A stretch of 38,210 nt of DNA from Chlamydia trachomatis (lineage in GTDB: Bacteria > Chlamydiota > Chlamydiia > Chlamydiales > Rhabdochlamydiaceae): assembly GCA_945875745.1 (NCBI GenBank), contig CAMCLJ010000012.1, forward strand, positions 1 to 38,210. The letters run 5' to 3'. Below, piece by piece: positions 7,872 through 17,091 of the stretch (positions within the stretch are counted from its first letter, which is position 1; each line of letters starts with the position of its first letter). The notes beneath the pieces were generated by a model, which worked only from the letters and a program-made list of their open reading frames with translations, was not told the origin of the DNA and ran no database searches. Made by a program: the position numbers and the translations under genes.

Positions 7872-9162
7872 TTCTTTTCCTCATCTCTATAATTTTAGAG
7901 GGTAGCTCTGTAAGGGCTACCTCAAAAGATTCTCGTGTATTTAAGTTTTTAATTTGGGCCCTTTGAGTCTTTAGTTCATCATCTCCTATAACAACACAAA
8001 ACTCGGCGTCTAAATGATTTGCCATTTGCAAGCATGATTGTATTTTTTTCCCCGATAGGTCGATTTCACAAGGGATGTTGTCGTGACGCAGCTGGCTTGC
8101 TGTAGTAAAACAAAAGGTTTTCGCCTGACTTCCCATAGGGATAAAGTAGATCATGGGATGGGGAGTTTTTGGAAATACAATAGCTTGTTGGTTCATAGTT
8201 TGTAGCACCCGTTCGAGTCCGCTGGCAAATCCGACCGATGGGAGGAAAGGTCCTCCAATTGTTTCAGTCATGCCGTCGTACCTGCCTCCTCCACCGATGC
8301 TGTTTTGGGATCCTAGATCTGTTGATGTGATCTCAAATACTGTTTTTGTGTAGTAGTCTAGTCCCCTTACGAGTCTTGCATTGATTGTGTAAGAAATCTC
8401 TAGTTCGGTCAGCAGATGACATACCCTTTGAAAATGAGCTTTGTCATCCGGAGTGAGGAAGTCTAAGATAGAGGGAGCTTTTTCTAGTAATATTTGATCT
8501 TTCGGATCTTTTGAATCTAGAATCCTTAAGATATTTTTTTGAAATCGATTTTTGCTGTCCTCTGAGAGCTCATCTAATTTCGGCTCAAGAAATTTCTTTA
8601 AAGCCTCTGTAAACTGCAAGCGGGATTCTGCGCCTCCTACGCTGTTGATCATAACCGATAGGTTTTTGATCCCAAGGCTTGTATATAGGTTGCAGATAAG
8701 ATCGATAATTTCAACGTCTTGCTCTGGGGCATCTATCCCTATGGCTTCAATACCGAATTGATGAAATTGTCGGAAGCGCCCACCCTGAGGCCTCTCGTAT
8801 CGAAACATAGGTCCAATATAAAAATATTTATGCAGGGTTTGTTGGGTGTAGAGTTTTTTTTCAACAAATGCCCTCATCACACTGGCAGTTCCTTCTGGAC
8901 GTAGAGTCATCGATCGATCTGCCTTATCCAAAAATGTATACATTTCCTTGGATACGATATCCGATCCTTCTCCTACTCCCCGGACGAATAACTCTGTTTT
9001 TTCAAATATCGGAGTTCTGATTTCTTTGTATCCGTACGTGGAGCAAAGCTGACGGATCATTTGTTCGATGTATTGCCAACGATTAGATTCACGCCATCTG
9101 TTGTCACTGTCTGGTTCTTGAGGCAGGATATCAAAGACACCTTTTGGAATAGAGTATTGCAT
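7864..9162 (-). CDS. hisS: Histidyl-tRNA synthetase
   Basis: A 432-residue class IIa synthetase that attaches histidine to tRNA-His in the cytoplasm. The visible landmarks are motif 1 (about 40-60), motif 2 (YIGPMFRYERPQGGRFRQFHQFG), the two histidine-specific loops (RGLDYYTKTVFEI and GGGGRYDG), motif 3 (SVGFASGLERV) and a C-terminal anticodon-binding domain from about 335 on (MIYFIPMGSQAKTFC onward). The length is standard. It is the first gene of the leftward run, and its promoter must lie in the AT-rich gap shared with uhpC. hisS and aspS are neighbours in many bacteria, including Chlamydia. Confidence 0.97.
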   Translation of the reverse strand: MQYSIPKGVFDILPQEPDSDNRWRESNRWQYIEQMIRQLCSTYGYKEIRTPIFEKTELFVRGVGEGSDIVSKEMYTFLDKADRSMTLRPEGTASVMRAFVEKKLYTQQTLHKYFYIGPMFRYERPQGGRFRQFHQFGIEAIGIDAPEQDVEIIDLICNLYTSLGIKNLSVMINSVGGAESRLQFTEALKKFLEPKLDELSEDSKNRFQKNILRILDSKDPKDQILLEKAPSILDFLTPDDKAHFQRVCHLLTELEISYTINARLVRGLDYYTKTVFEITSTDLGSQNSIGGGGRYDGMTETIGGPFLPSVGFASGLERVLQTMNQQAIVFPKTPHPMIYFIPMGSQAKTFCFTTASQLRHDNIPCEIDLSGKKIQSCLQMANHLDAEFCVVIGDDELKTQRAQIKNLNTRESFEVALTELPSKIIEMRKRNV

Positions 9163-9529
9163 AACAGAGTCCTGGCAGAGCTTTTTTGTAGTAAAATATA
9201 AGTCGGCATCTCAAATCAGTAAAGAAATTAAATTGTGCAGGAGGGTATTTTTCTTCTTAGAAAAAAACTCTTGTTTCCATTTTTTTTGATTTTGAATGTG
9301 ATATTAAAAAATATTGTTTTGAAAAAGTTTTATATTTATATAAAAAAATATGTTGAATATCTATTGATATGATTTTGATTTTCAAATGATTGTATTTATT
9401 TTTATCATAAAACCTCTGTTTTGGTTATCAAAAAAATGGTTTTAAATGTAAAATTCTCGGTCGATCTGATAATGTTTCTTTTTAATGCCCCTGATGTTTT
9501 ATAATCAGGGGAAAATATGGAGAGTGCCC
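9163..9529. other. Divergent intergenic region between hisS and uhpC
   Basis: A very AT-rich stretch with runs of A and T at about 9256-9440, probably curved DNA. It must carry divergent promoters. GATAAT at 9468-9473 is a possible -10 for uhpC but has no clear -35. The leader hairpin at 9488-9511 is at the right end. Confidence 0.5.
9488..9511 (+). promoter_or_regulatory. Hairpin in the uhpC leader
   Basis: CCCCTGAT (9488-9495) and ATCAGGGG (9504-9511) form a perfect 8-bp stem with the loop GTTTTATA. It ends 7 bases before the GGAGA ribosome binding site. It could tune translation or protect the 5' end of the mRNA. No T tract follows, so it is not a terminator. Its reading as leader depends on the start codon being GTG 9530. 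Confidence 0.55.
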
Positions 9530-10918
9530 GTGGGTGTTTTAGACTTCTTAAAACCAGTTCCTCACAAAAAGGAAATAGAAGATCCTGAGGTGATAGAAAA
9601 AGAATATCGCTATTGGCGGTTTCGTGTGTTTTATGGAATGTACATAGGATATGTCTTTTATTACTTTACTAGAAAAAGTTTCACTTTTGCGATGCCAGCC
9701 CTTATGCAGGATCTTGGTTTCGACAAGGGCCAGCTTGGTATTTTAGCAAGTATCCTTTCAATCACCTATGGCTTGAGTAAATTTTTAAGCGGTATTTTAG
9801 GTGATAGATCAAACCCTCGATTTTTTATGGCTTTTGGCCTGATCCTCACTGGGATGTTTAATATCTGTTTTGGAATGACCTCATCGATCTTTTTCTTTGC
9901 TCTTTTCTGGGGCTTAAACGGAGTCTTTCAGGGTTGGGGATGGCCCCCATGTGCTAGATTGTTAACTCATTGGTATTCTCAAAAAGAAAGGGGTACTTGG
10001 TGGGGTGCTTGGAATACCTCTCATAGCGTGGGTGGTGCACTTATTCCTCTGCTCGCTGCCTTTTGCGCTCAATTATGGGGATGGCGTTTTGCTATGTATA
10101 TCCCTGGCGTAATGTGTATTCTTGTCGGTTTTTTCTTAATGAACAGGCTAAGAGATACACCTCAATCTTTAGGCCTTCCTACTATAGAGAAGTATAAACA
10201 GGATTATCCAGATACAGCCTCTGGTGAGAGCCAGGAGAGAGAATTGTCGGTTAAAGAAATTTTATTTAACTACGTCTTAAATAATAAGTTTATTTGGATG
10301 CTGGCGATTTCTTACTTTTTTATTTACGTTATCCGAACAGCTGTCAATGATTGGAGCGTTTTGTTTCTTGTGGAAACGAAAGGTTACTCTTTACTTGCAG
10401 CAGGTGCTTGTGTGTGTTGGTTTGAGATTGGCGGAATTTTCGGTAGTTTAATTGCCGGCTGGGCATCGGATAAGGTCTTTAAAGGTAGAAGGGTTCCCAT
10501 TTGCATCTTCTTTAGTTTTGCTGTTATTTTTGTCCTTCTGGGTTTATGGTTTTCTCCGAGCGGTATGATGGTTTTAGATTCTGTATTACTCTTTTTAGTT
10601 GGTTTTTTTATTTTTGGCCCGCAGATGCTCATTGGCATGGCTCCAGCGGAGCTGTCTCATAAAAAAGCCGCTGGTACAGCTACAGGTTTTGTTGGCTGGG
10701 TGGCTTATATCGGTGCTGCCAGTGCCGGCTATCCTCTCGGCAAAATGACTCAAGAGTGGGGCTGGCATGGGTTTTTTATCGTTCTTGGATTATGCGGGTT
10801 CATTTCTGTTCTGCTTTTAATTCCTCTATGGAATGTAAAATCTAATCCAAAATATATTCCCGATGGCTCGAATAAAGCCGAAGAGCTTAGCAAAAAATCT
10901 ACAGAAGCATCAGCTTAA
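9530..10918 (+). CDS. uhpC: Hexose-phosphate:phosphate antiporter (UhpC-like)
   Basis: A 462-residue, 12-helix carrier of the organophosphate:phosphate antiporter branch of the major facilitator superfamily. It resembles E. coli UhpC throughout: YYFTRKSFTFAMP, ITYGLSKFLSGILGDRSNPR, FQGWGWPPCARLLTHWYS, WGAWNTSHSVGGALIP and GPQMLIGMAPAE. In chlamydiae this protein imports glucose 6-phosphate from the host in exchange for phosphate. I chose GTG 9530 because GGAGA (9519-9523) lies 6 bases upstream and the resulting N-terminus (GVLDFLKP) matches the short start of UhpC. The upstream ATGs at 9485 and 9494 lack a ribosome binding site and fall in the hairpin. It is separated from dnaE by a terminator. 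Confidence 0.93.
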   Translation: MGVLDFLKPVPHKKEIEDPEVIEKEYRYWRFRVFYGMYIGYVFYYFTRKSFTFAMPALMQDLGFDKGQLGILASILSITYGLSKFLSGILGDRSNPRFFMAFGLILTGMFNICFGMTSSIFFFALFWGLNGVFQGWGWPPCARLLTHWYSQKERGTWWGAWNTSHSVGGALIPLLAAFCAQLWGWRFAMYIPGVMCILVGFFLMNRLRDTPQSLGLPTIEKYKQDYPDTASGESQERELSVKEILFNYVLNNKFIWMLAISYFFIYVIRTAVNDWSVLFLVETKGYSLLAAGACVCWFEIGGIFGSLIAGWASDKVFKGRRVPICIFFSFAVIFVLLGLWFSPSGMMVLDSVLLFLVGFFIFGPQMLIGMAPAELSHKKAAGTATGFVGWVAYIGAASAGYPLGKMTQEWGWHGFFIVLGLCGFISVLLLIPLWNVKSNPKYIPDGSNKAEELSKKSTEASA

Positions 10919-10928
10919 GCGTTTGATT

Positions 10929-10957
10929 AAGGGGAGGGTGTAAGTAATCCTTCCCTT
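10929..10957 (+). terminator. Intrinsic terminator after uhpC
   Basis: AAGGGGAGG (10929-10937) pairs with CCTTCCCTT (10949-10957) over 9 bp with one G-U, followed by TTTT. An overlapping alternative stem, GGGTGT (10936-10941) with ACACCC (10962-10967), is followed by TTCTTTATC. The two cannot form together. Confidence 0.65.
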
Positions 10958-11010
10958 TTAAACACCCTTCTTTATCATAAGTCATACCGTTTAATTAATT
11001 AGGTGGCTAC

Positions 11011-14000
11011 ATGGCCTGGGTTCCTTTACATCTGCATTCACAATATTCTATTCTTGATTCCACTGCCTCGATTAACTCACTTGTCCAAAAAGCCAAAGAG
11101 CACGGTCTTACCCACTTAGCGATTACCGATCAAGGAAACATGTATGCTGCAGTAGATTTTTATAAAGCATGCACCTACGCAGGGATTAAGCCGATTATTG
11201 GCTCCGAGCTGTACGTGGCTCCTTTTTCCCGTTTTGACAAGAAAAGGATACTCGGCTCTTCTGCTGGATACCCTATCATCCTTTTAGCAAAAAATAAACT
11301 CGGCTATCAAAATCTTTGCAAGCTCAGTTCGATGGCTCATATGGAGGGGTTTTATTATACTCCTAGAATCGATAAGGATTTGCTTGCCAAGCATTCCGAG
11401 GGTCTTATTTGCCTTTCGGGACCGATTACCAGCTCTATTGGTTCCTACATTTTATCTGGCAAGGATAAAGATCTTACAGAAGAGATTGCTTGGTTCAAGG
11501 CTCTGTTTAAGGATGATTATTTTTTTGAGCTCCAAAGGCATGTAATGACAGATGCCAGAATTCTGCAAGATAAACTGACAGATGAGCCTTGGTTGTATCA
11601 AAAACATAAAGATTTTATTGCCAATCAAGAATTAGTCAATCAGAGGCTGATTTCGTTATCGGCATCTTTAGCAATCCCTTGCGTTGCTACCAACGACATT
11701 CACTATATTGATCAAGATGACTGGCGTGCCCATGAAATTCTGTTAAATATTCAGTCAGGAGAACCATGTGAAATTTGGGAGAGAGATTCTAACGGCAATC
11801 CTAAATCACGCGTTCTCAATCCAAGGAGAGAAGTTACTTTATCTCATGAGTTTTATTTTAAAAGCCCAGATCAAATGAAAAAACTTTTTGCAGATATTCC
11901 TGAGGCTGTAACAAACACCTTAAAAATTGCTCAGAGGTGTGTATTTGATTTTGATTTTAAAACAAAATATTATCCGATTTTTTCTCCTCCCGGTATTGAA
12001 GCAGAGAAGCTTTCTGCTTTAGAGAGAGAAAAAGCGGCTGAAGCATTTTTGCGATCCCTTTGTGAAACGGGAATTACAAATCGGTATCAAGTATTTCAAC
12101 TTGAAAAAGTGCGTGAAAAATATCCAGATAAAGATCCGATGGAAGTTGTGCGTGACAGGCTTAGTTATGAGCTTGAAATCATTACATCTAAAGGGATGTG
12201 TGATTACTTATTGATTGTTTATGACTTTATCGCCTGGGCCAAAGATAATGGAATCCCTGTAGGCCCTGGCAGAGGATCGGGTGCTGGTTCGATTATACTG
12301 TATTTAATAGGCATTACCGATATCGAGCCATTACGGTTTCATTTGTTTTTTGAACGGTTCATTAATCCAGAGCGAATTTCTTATCCGGATATCGACGTGG
12401 ATATTTGTATGGAAAGAAGGCAGGAGGTTATTGATTATACGGTCAAAAAATATGGTAAAGAGCGGGTAGCCCAGATTATTACTTTCGGAACGATGAAGGC
12501 CCGGATGGCGATTAAAGACGTTGGACGTGTCCTTAGTGTCCCTCTTGCTAAAGTAAATGCAATCGCTAAATTGGTTCCAGAAGATCCAACAATTACTTTG
12601 GCAAAAGCGTTGGAAATAGATCCTGATCTAAAACGACAGTATGAAACAGATTTGGAAACACAAAACTTGCTTAACCTCGCTTTAAAATTAGAGGGATCTG
12701 TAAGAAATACAGGGATTCATGCGGCCGGGCTAATTATAGGAGGAGATCCTTTAATGGATCATATCCCATTATGTGTATCAAAAGATTCAGACATCGCTGT
12801 AACCCAGTTTTCTATGAAACCTGTAGAGGCTGTTGGCATGCTCAAGATCGATTTTTTAGGTCTTAAAACCCTGACATCGATCCAGAAAGCGGTTAATGCG
12901 ATTAAAGTAAGCACAGGAAGGGATATTGATTGGGTTAACTTGCCTCTGGATAATATGAATACATTCCAGTTGCTGACTCAAGGAAAAACAATGGGAGTAT
13001 TCCAGGTCGAGTCTGGTGGAATGCAAGATCTTGCTAAACAACTACATATAGATAAGTTTGAAGAGATCATAGCAGTCGGTGCTTTATACCGACCAGGTCC
13101 CATGGAGATGATTCCTTCTTTCTGTAACCGTAAACACGGCAGAGAACCCATCGACATAGACCACCCTCTGATGGCAGATGTTTTAGCTGAGACATACGGG
13201 ATTATGGTATACCAAGAGCAGGTGATGCAGATTGCCAGTCGCCTGGCCAAATATAGTCTGGGAGAAGGGGATGTTCTTCGTCGCGCCATGGGTAAAAAAG
13301 ATAAAGATGAGATGTCTGGTCAAAGGGAGAAATTTAGGCAGGGAGCGCTAGAGAACGGGATCAATGATAGCCTCTCTATGCATATCTTCGATAAAATTGA
13401 AAAATTTGCCTCATATGGTTTTAACAAGTCACACGCCGCAGCCTACGGATATTTAACCTACGCCACTGCCTATTTTAAAGCGAATTACCCAAAAGAGTGG
13501 ATGGCAGCTTTAATGACATCTGATAGTGATGATATCACCAAGGTGGCAAAGAACATTCGTGAAGCACAGAATATGGGTATAACCATCCTTCCTCCAGATG
13601 TGAATGAGTCAGCCAAAGAATTTGTAGCCACAATTCAGGGGATACGATTTGCTATGTCTGGAGTCAAAGGAGTAGGAGAAGGAGTGGTAGATACGATCTT
13701 AGCAGAGAGACAGTCCCGTGGCGTCTTTACTTCTCTATACGATTTTATCCGGCGGATAGATACCAAAAAAGTAGGTAAAAAGGTCGTAGAATCTTTAGCT
13801 GAAGTCGGCGCTTTTGATTTTACATCTTGGTCAAGACAGGCTCTTTTGGAAAGCGTTGATCCGATGTTTATCGCTGCGGTAAGAGAACAAAAAGAAACGA
13901 TGAAAGGAATTGTCGATTTATTTTCTTTGATCGAAGAAGATAAATCGACTCAATTTACATCCCCACCAAAGGTGCGGATTGAAAAAACCAAACAAGAGAT

Positions 14001-14760
14001 TTTAAAAAGAGAGTACGAGCTCTTGGGTTTTTATCTGCAGGGGCATCCTCTCGATGATTATACAAACATTCTTCAGCGGCTATCTTGCTGTCCCTTCTCT
14101 GATTTTGAAAAGCTAGATAAGAATTCACTATGTAGAGCAGCTTTTATCATAGAAGGGGTGTCAGTTAAAATATCAGCTAAATCTCAAAAGAAATTTGCGA
14201 TCCTGATAATTAGTGATGGAGTGGATCGGTTTGAATTGCCAATTTGGCCTGAAATATATGAACAAAAACAGTCTCTGTTGATCGACAATCAATTGATCTA
14301 TGCTCTATTACAAGTAGATAAAGAATCTGGTGAGAATAAACTACAATGCAAATGGCTCGATGATTTAACAAAAGTAGATACAGCGATGATTGCCGCATGC
14401 GATCTAGCTTATGAAAAAGCTCGGGCATACGCAAAATTAAGTGAATTTCGAGATAAAAATCCTAAGCCTAAAACGGATGGGAAGCATATGGAAAAAATGA
14501 AGGAAGAAAAAAAATCCGCAGATTGGTTGCATTTGCAAATAGACGCCGATACTGTCCGGCATAGTCATATCCTCGAATTAAAACAATTGTTTAGGGAAGC
14601 TTCCGGCAAGATGCCTGTGCGCATAGAGTTTATGTCGAACGGGCATTCTTTGGGTAGTATTGGCATCCAAGAGAATTGGGGGATTTTATCGACCCCTCAA
14701 CTAAAAGAAAAAATAGAGAAAATTATATCAGTTAAGTGTCTTGGCTTTGAATCTAAGTAA
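11011..14760 (+). CDS. dnaE: DNA polymerase III alpha subunit
   Basis: The 1249-residue replicative polymerase. The N-terminal PHP domain starts with PLHLHSQYSILD (His7, His9) and includes TDQGNMY and TNDIHY. The palm carries the catalytic aspartates Asp460 and Asp462 in YPDIDVD, and a third, Asp614, in MLKIDFLGL. GPGRGSGAGS near 417-426 is the nucleotide-binding loop. The central part contains the YQEQVM and KSHAAAYGYLTY signatures and a helix-hairpin-helix near 885-915. An OB fold and C-terminal tau-binding region follow. It is E. coli DnaE-type, not PolC. The ATG is preceded by AGGTGG. It is flanked by uhpC and the envelope pair, as in Chlamydia. Confidence 0.98.
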   Translation: MAWVPLHLHSQYSILDSTASINSLVQKAKEHGLTHLAITDQGNMYAAVDFYKACTYAGIKPIIGSELYVAPFSRFDKKRILGSSAGYPIILLAKNKLGYQNLCKLSSMAHMEGFYYTPRIDKDLLAKHSEGLICLSGPITSSIGSYILSGKDKDLTEEIAWFKALFKDDYFFELQRHVMTDARILQDKLTDEPWLYQKHKDFIANQELVNQRLISLSASLAIPCVATNDIHYIDQDDWRAHEILLNIQSGEPCEIWERDSNGNPKSRVLNPRREVTLSHEFYFKSPDQMKKLFADIPEAVTNTLKIAQRCVFDFDFKTKYYPIFSPPGIEAEKLSALEREKAAEAFLRSLCETGITNRYQVFQLEKVREKYPDKDPMEVVRDRLSYELEIITSKGMCDYLLIVYDFIAWAKDNGIPVGPGRGSGAGSIILYLIGITDIEPLRFHLFFERFINPERISYPDIDVDICMERRQEVIDYTVKKYGKERVAQIITFGTMKARMAIKDVGRVLSVPLAKVNAIAKLVPEDPTITLAKALEIDPDLKRQYETDLETQNLLNLALKLEGSVRNTGIHAAGLIIGGDPLMDHIPLCVSKDSDIAVTQFSMKPVEAVGMLKIDFLGLKTLTSIQKAVNAIKVSTGRDIDWVNLPLDNMNTFQLLTQGKTMGVFQVESGGMQDLAKQLHIDKFEEIIAVGALYRPGPMEMIPSFCNRKHGREPIDIDHPLMADVLAETYGIMVYQEQVMQIASRLAKYSLGEGDVLRRAMGKKDKDEMSGQREKFRQGALENGINDSLSMHIFDKIEKFASYGFNKSHAAAYGYLTYATAYFKANYPKEWMAALMTSDSDDITKVAKNIREAQNMGITILPPDVNESAKEFVATIQGIRFAMSGVKGVGEGVVDTILAERQSRGVFTSLYDFIRRIDTKKVGKKVVESLAEVGAFDFTSWSRQALLESVDPMFIAAVREQKETMKGIVDLFSLIEEDKSTQFTSPPKVRIEKTKQEILKREYELLGFYLQGHPLDDYTNILQRLSCCPFSDFEKLDKNSLCRAAFIIEGVSVKISAKSQKKFAILIISDGVDRFELPIWPEIYEQKQSLLIDNQLIYALLQVDKESGENKLQCKWLDDLTKVDTAMIAACDLAYEKARAYAKLSEFRDKNPKPKTDGKHMEKMKEEKKSADWLHLQIDADTVRHSHILELKQLFREASGKMPVRIEFMSNGHSLGSIGIQENWGILSTPQLKEKIEKIISVKCLGFESK

Positions 14761-14790
14761 GTTGACTTATTTTTTCTCCTTGTATTAACT

Positions 14791-14796
14791 TATAAT
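14791..14796 (+). promoter_or_regulatory. Consensus-like -10 before the TPR protein gene
   Basis: TATAAT lies 19 bases before the start codon at 14815. The nearby TTGACT (14762-14767) is 23 bases away, too far for a normal -35, so this is only a candidate promoter. Transcription could also continue from dnaE. Confidence 0.35.
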
Positions 14797-14814
14797 CCTA
14801 AAATAAGGAAAGCT

Positions 14815-15876
14815 ATGAAATTCTATTTACTGTCTGTGCTTTTTGCAGGGCTTCTTTTCTTTACCACTCCTGCAGGGGCTGCCTATACTATTAAAGATGG
14901 TAAATTAATTCCAACTCACGAGCTTTCAACTCTATCCATACAAGAACACTACAGTATGGCGCTCCAGGCCCTCCAGAATCAAAATTGGGATGAGCTTGTT
15001 TTGCAGTCTACAATTATTTTGAAAAATTTTCCTGATTCCCCTTTTGCCGATGAAGCCCAGTATTATTTAGGGGTCGGTTTTTTTCATTTAGGTGAGTTAG
15101 ATGTTGCTAACAAAATTCTTGGGAAATATTTAAAAATCCAATCTGCCTCAAAATTTTTTGAAGAGGCCCTTTATTACAAATATTCTATCGCCGAAAGATA
15201 TCAGCACGGCGCTAAAAAACATTTATTTGGCATAGATACTCTACCTAAATGGATCCCTGCAAAAGAAGATGCTATTGCGATCTTTGAAGAAGTCATTGCT
15301 GCGCTCCCTCATCATGAGCTTGCCATCCAATCTTTATATGGAAAAGCAGTATTGCTCCTAGAAGATCGGGATTTTAAATCCAGTGTAGAGACCTTCCAGA
15401 TTGTGATTAGAAAGTTTGGTAAACACCCTCTGGCCTGTGAAAGCTATATTGGTGTTGGCAAAGTATATTTTGAGCAGTGTCAAAAAGAATATGCTGACCC
15501 AGATTTTTTAGATTTAGCAGAGATCAACCTAAGAAAATTTGCAGCGGATTTTCCCAATGAGCCCCGTTTAGCAATTGCTGAAAATATGCTGGGGGCCATG
15601 AATGAAATCTATGCGGAAAATTTGTATAAGACTGCTCGGTATTATGAGAGAGCAAAAAAACCTCATGCTGCAGCCATTTACTATAATAAGATTATCTCCA
15701 AATACCCCCAAACATTGATCGCAAACCATTCGGATAATCGAATCAGTTCTTTAGAAGAAAAACATAAGAAGGTCTATAAGGACTCTCGGCTTCTTCCTGT
15801 ATTTTCAGAAGATATTGTCCAAGCTGATGAGATTCTCGAGCAGGCTCCCGGTTCTATAGAGTCGGATAGTGAATAA
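14815..15876 (+). CDS. Exported TPR protein, BamD-like
   Basis: A 353-residue periplasmic protein with a clear signal peptide (MKFYLLSVLFAGLLFFTTPAGA, probable cleavage before AYT). The mature part is helical, with repeated tetratricopeptide-like units. The best is SPFADEAQYYLGVGFFHLGE near 75-94, with others near 165-215 and 280-305. The layout resembles BamD/YfiO and YbgF/CpoB, which work in outer-membrane assembly and septal envelope maturation. True BamD is a lipoprotein; this protein has no lipobox cysteine, so the assignment is tentative. It takes the place of one of the conserved chlamydial genes following dnaE (CT546/CT547 region, from memory). Its stop overlaps the next start by 8 bases, so the two are coupled. 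The ATG has AAGGA upstream. Confidence 0.75.
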   Translation: MKFYLLSVLFAGLLFFTTPAGAAYTIKDGKLIPTHELSTLSIQEHYSMALQALQNQNWDELVLQSTIILKNFPDSPFADEAQYYLGVGFFHLGELDVANKILGKYLKIQSASKFFEEALYYKYSIAERYQHGAKKHLFGIDTLPKWIPAKEDAIAIFEEVIAALPHHELAIQSLYGKAVLLLEDRDFKSSVETFQIVIRKFGKHPLACESYIGVGKVYFEQCQKEYADPDFLDLAEINLRKFAADFPNEPRLAIAENMLGAMNEIYAENLYKTARYYERAKKPHAAAIYYNKIISKYPQTLIANHSDNRISSLEEKHKKVYKDSRLLPVFSEDIVQADEILEQAPGSIESDSE

Positions 15877-16468
15877 ACTCTTTTTTATTTTTTTTATCCT
15901 CCCTTTTTTCTTATCTGGATGCGGCTATCGATTTACCCCAAATACCTATGAAGGGGAGCGTATTTCTCTTACAATTCCCTACATTCAAGGAGACCCTTCT
16001 GCCCTTCTCAATAATACTCTAGCTACAAGTTTTTCTAATTCAGGCCGCTTTCGCTGTATCCAGGGTGGAGGGGACTTTAATTTAGAAGTTGTTATGTTAT
16101 CAGATCTTAATGATCGTATTGGATATCGATATGATCGAGATGATGTCACTGGCTCTCGCAAACCCAATGTCTTGGGTGTTGAAAATCGCAGGCATATTGT
16201 TGCGCAATTGACCTTATACAACGCCCGTTCAGGAGCAGTTATACTAGGTCCGATACCGATTAAGGCCTGGGTAGACTATGATTATGTAGATTATGGCTCG
16301 CCAAGAGATCTCAATACCCTCACTCCATTCGGAACTGTTCCAACGATTCAGTACTCCTATGGACAGCTTAATACAGTGGAAGGGGCTCATGATGATGCCT
16401 CTGTTTATCTTTATCAAAAGCTTGCTGATCAAATTGTAGGTGTTGTTTCAGATCATCTTTTTAGATAA
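15869..16468 (+). CDS. LptE-like outer-membrane lipoprotein
   Basis: A 199-residue lipoprotein. The signal peptide MNKLFFIFFILPFFLSGC ends in a perfect lipobox (LSGC, Cys18). The mature start CGYRF and the strand pattern (RISLTIPYIQGDP, LNNTLATSFSNSGRF, DFNLEVVMLSDLNDRIGYRYDRDD) match the LptE/RlpB family, which plugs the LptD barrel and delivers lipopolysaccharide to the outer surface. The start is GTG, overlapping the upstream gene by 8 bases. It is the equivalent of the conserved chlamydial gene near CT548 (from memory). Lipid A genes elsewhere in the window (lpxC, fabZ, lpxA) make the substrate of this export route. The family call rests on pattern, not on a search. Confidence 0.75.
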   Translation: MNKLFFIFFILPFFLSGCGYRFTPNTYEGERISLTIPYIQGDPSALLNNTLATSFSNSGRFRCIQGGGDFNLEVVMLSDLNDRIGYRYDRDDVTGSRKPNVLGVENRRHIVAQLTLYNARSGAVILGPIPIKAWVDYDYVDYGSPRDLNTLTPFGTVPTIQYSYGQLNTVEGAHDDASVYLYQKLADQIVGVVSDHLFR

Positions 16469-16475
16469 TATCTGA

Positions 16476-16904
16476 TTATTTCTTCCGAATAGATGATATA
16501 ATTTCCTCTGTATCAATCACTTCTGTTAAAAAGTGTTGAAGCACTTTAAGGATATATCGCGGGGTGTTGTATACGCCAGAGGTGGTATATACAATTTCAA
16601 GATGGGGTTTGTTATGCTGGAGTAGAGCAATCATTGCTGTTGTGCTCGATCCTTCTTGATTATTTTGAGGTATAAGCCAGACTGCAAATTGTTCGTTATA
16701 TAAAGTCACCTTCTCATCGGTTTCTACTACATGGAAGTTGTGGGAAAGGTTATCTGGGGTTGTTTTATCTAAAGAAGATGAGTTAAGTAATCCCATTTGA
16801 TCCAGGACACTAAGATTAATCGAAATGACTCCATCTGGTACCCACTTAGAAAAATTCTGGGTAAACTCTTTGAATGCTTCTTCTAGCATATCGGGATTGA
16901 TCAT
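16476..16904 (-). CDS. Conserved chlamydial protein of unknown function
   Basis: I do not recognise this 142-residue protein. It has no signal peptide or membrane segment. It begins with an amphipathic helix (MLEEAFKEFTQNFSKW), has a mixed strand-rich middle (VTLYNEQFAVWLIP, TTAMIALLQ, HLEIVYTTSG) and ends in a helix with a basic tail. The size and acidic helix-strand layout recall small chaperone-like proteins, but nothing specific supports that. It is convergent with the LptE-like gene (7 bases apart) and divergent from dacF. In C. trachomatis a small hypothetical gene (CT550, from memory) sits next to dacF, so it may be that ortholog. Confidence 0.65.
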   Translation of the reverse strand: MINPDMLEEAFKEFTQNFSKWVPDGVISINLSVLDQMGLLNSSSLDKTTPDNLSHNFHVVETDEKVTLYNEQFAVWLIPQNNQEGSSTTAMIALLQHNKPHLEIVYTTSGVYNTPRYILKVLQHFLTEVIDTEEIISSIRKK

Positions 16905-17091
16905 CTCAACATTCCTTAGTTTCGTGCTGGGGTAACGGTTTTTCTATCTGCCAATGACCTGACTTTCGATAATCCGCATCATAAATTTACCATTGATAAC
17001 TTTCTCTTTTTTTTCAAAGGTATTCTGAATATAGTATAGAATCCTCTCGTAAAAATGCGGGAGCTCTTATTGGATAGATTTCCGTAGCCTT

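Noticed and set aside
9488-9511. Hairpin near the uhpC start as a terminator of an upstream transcript
   Set aside because: No T tract follows on either strand, and no rightward gene lies upstream within the divergent gap.
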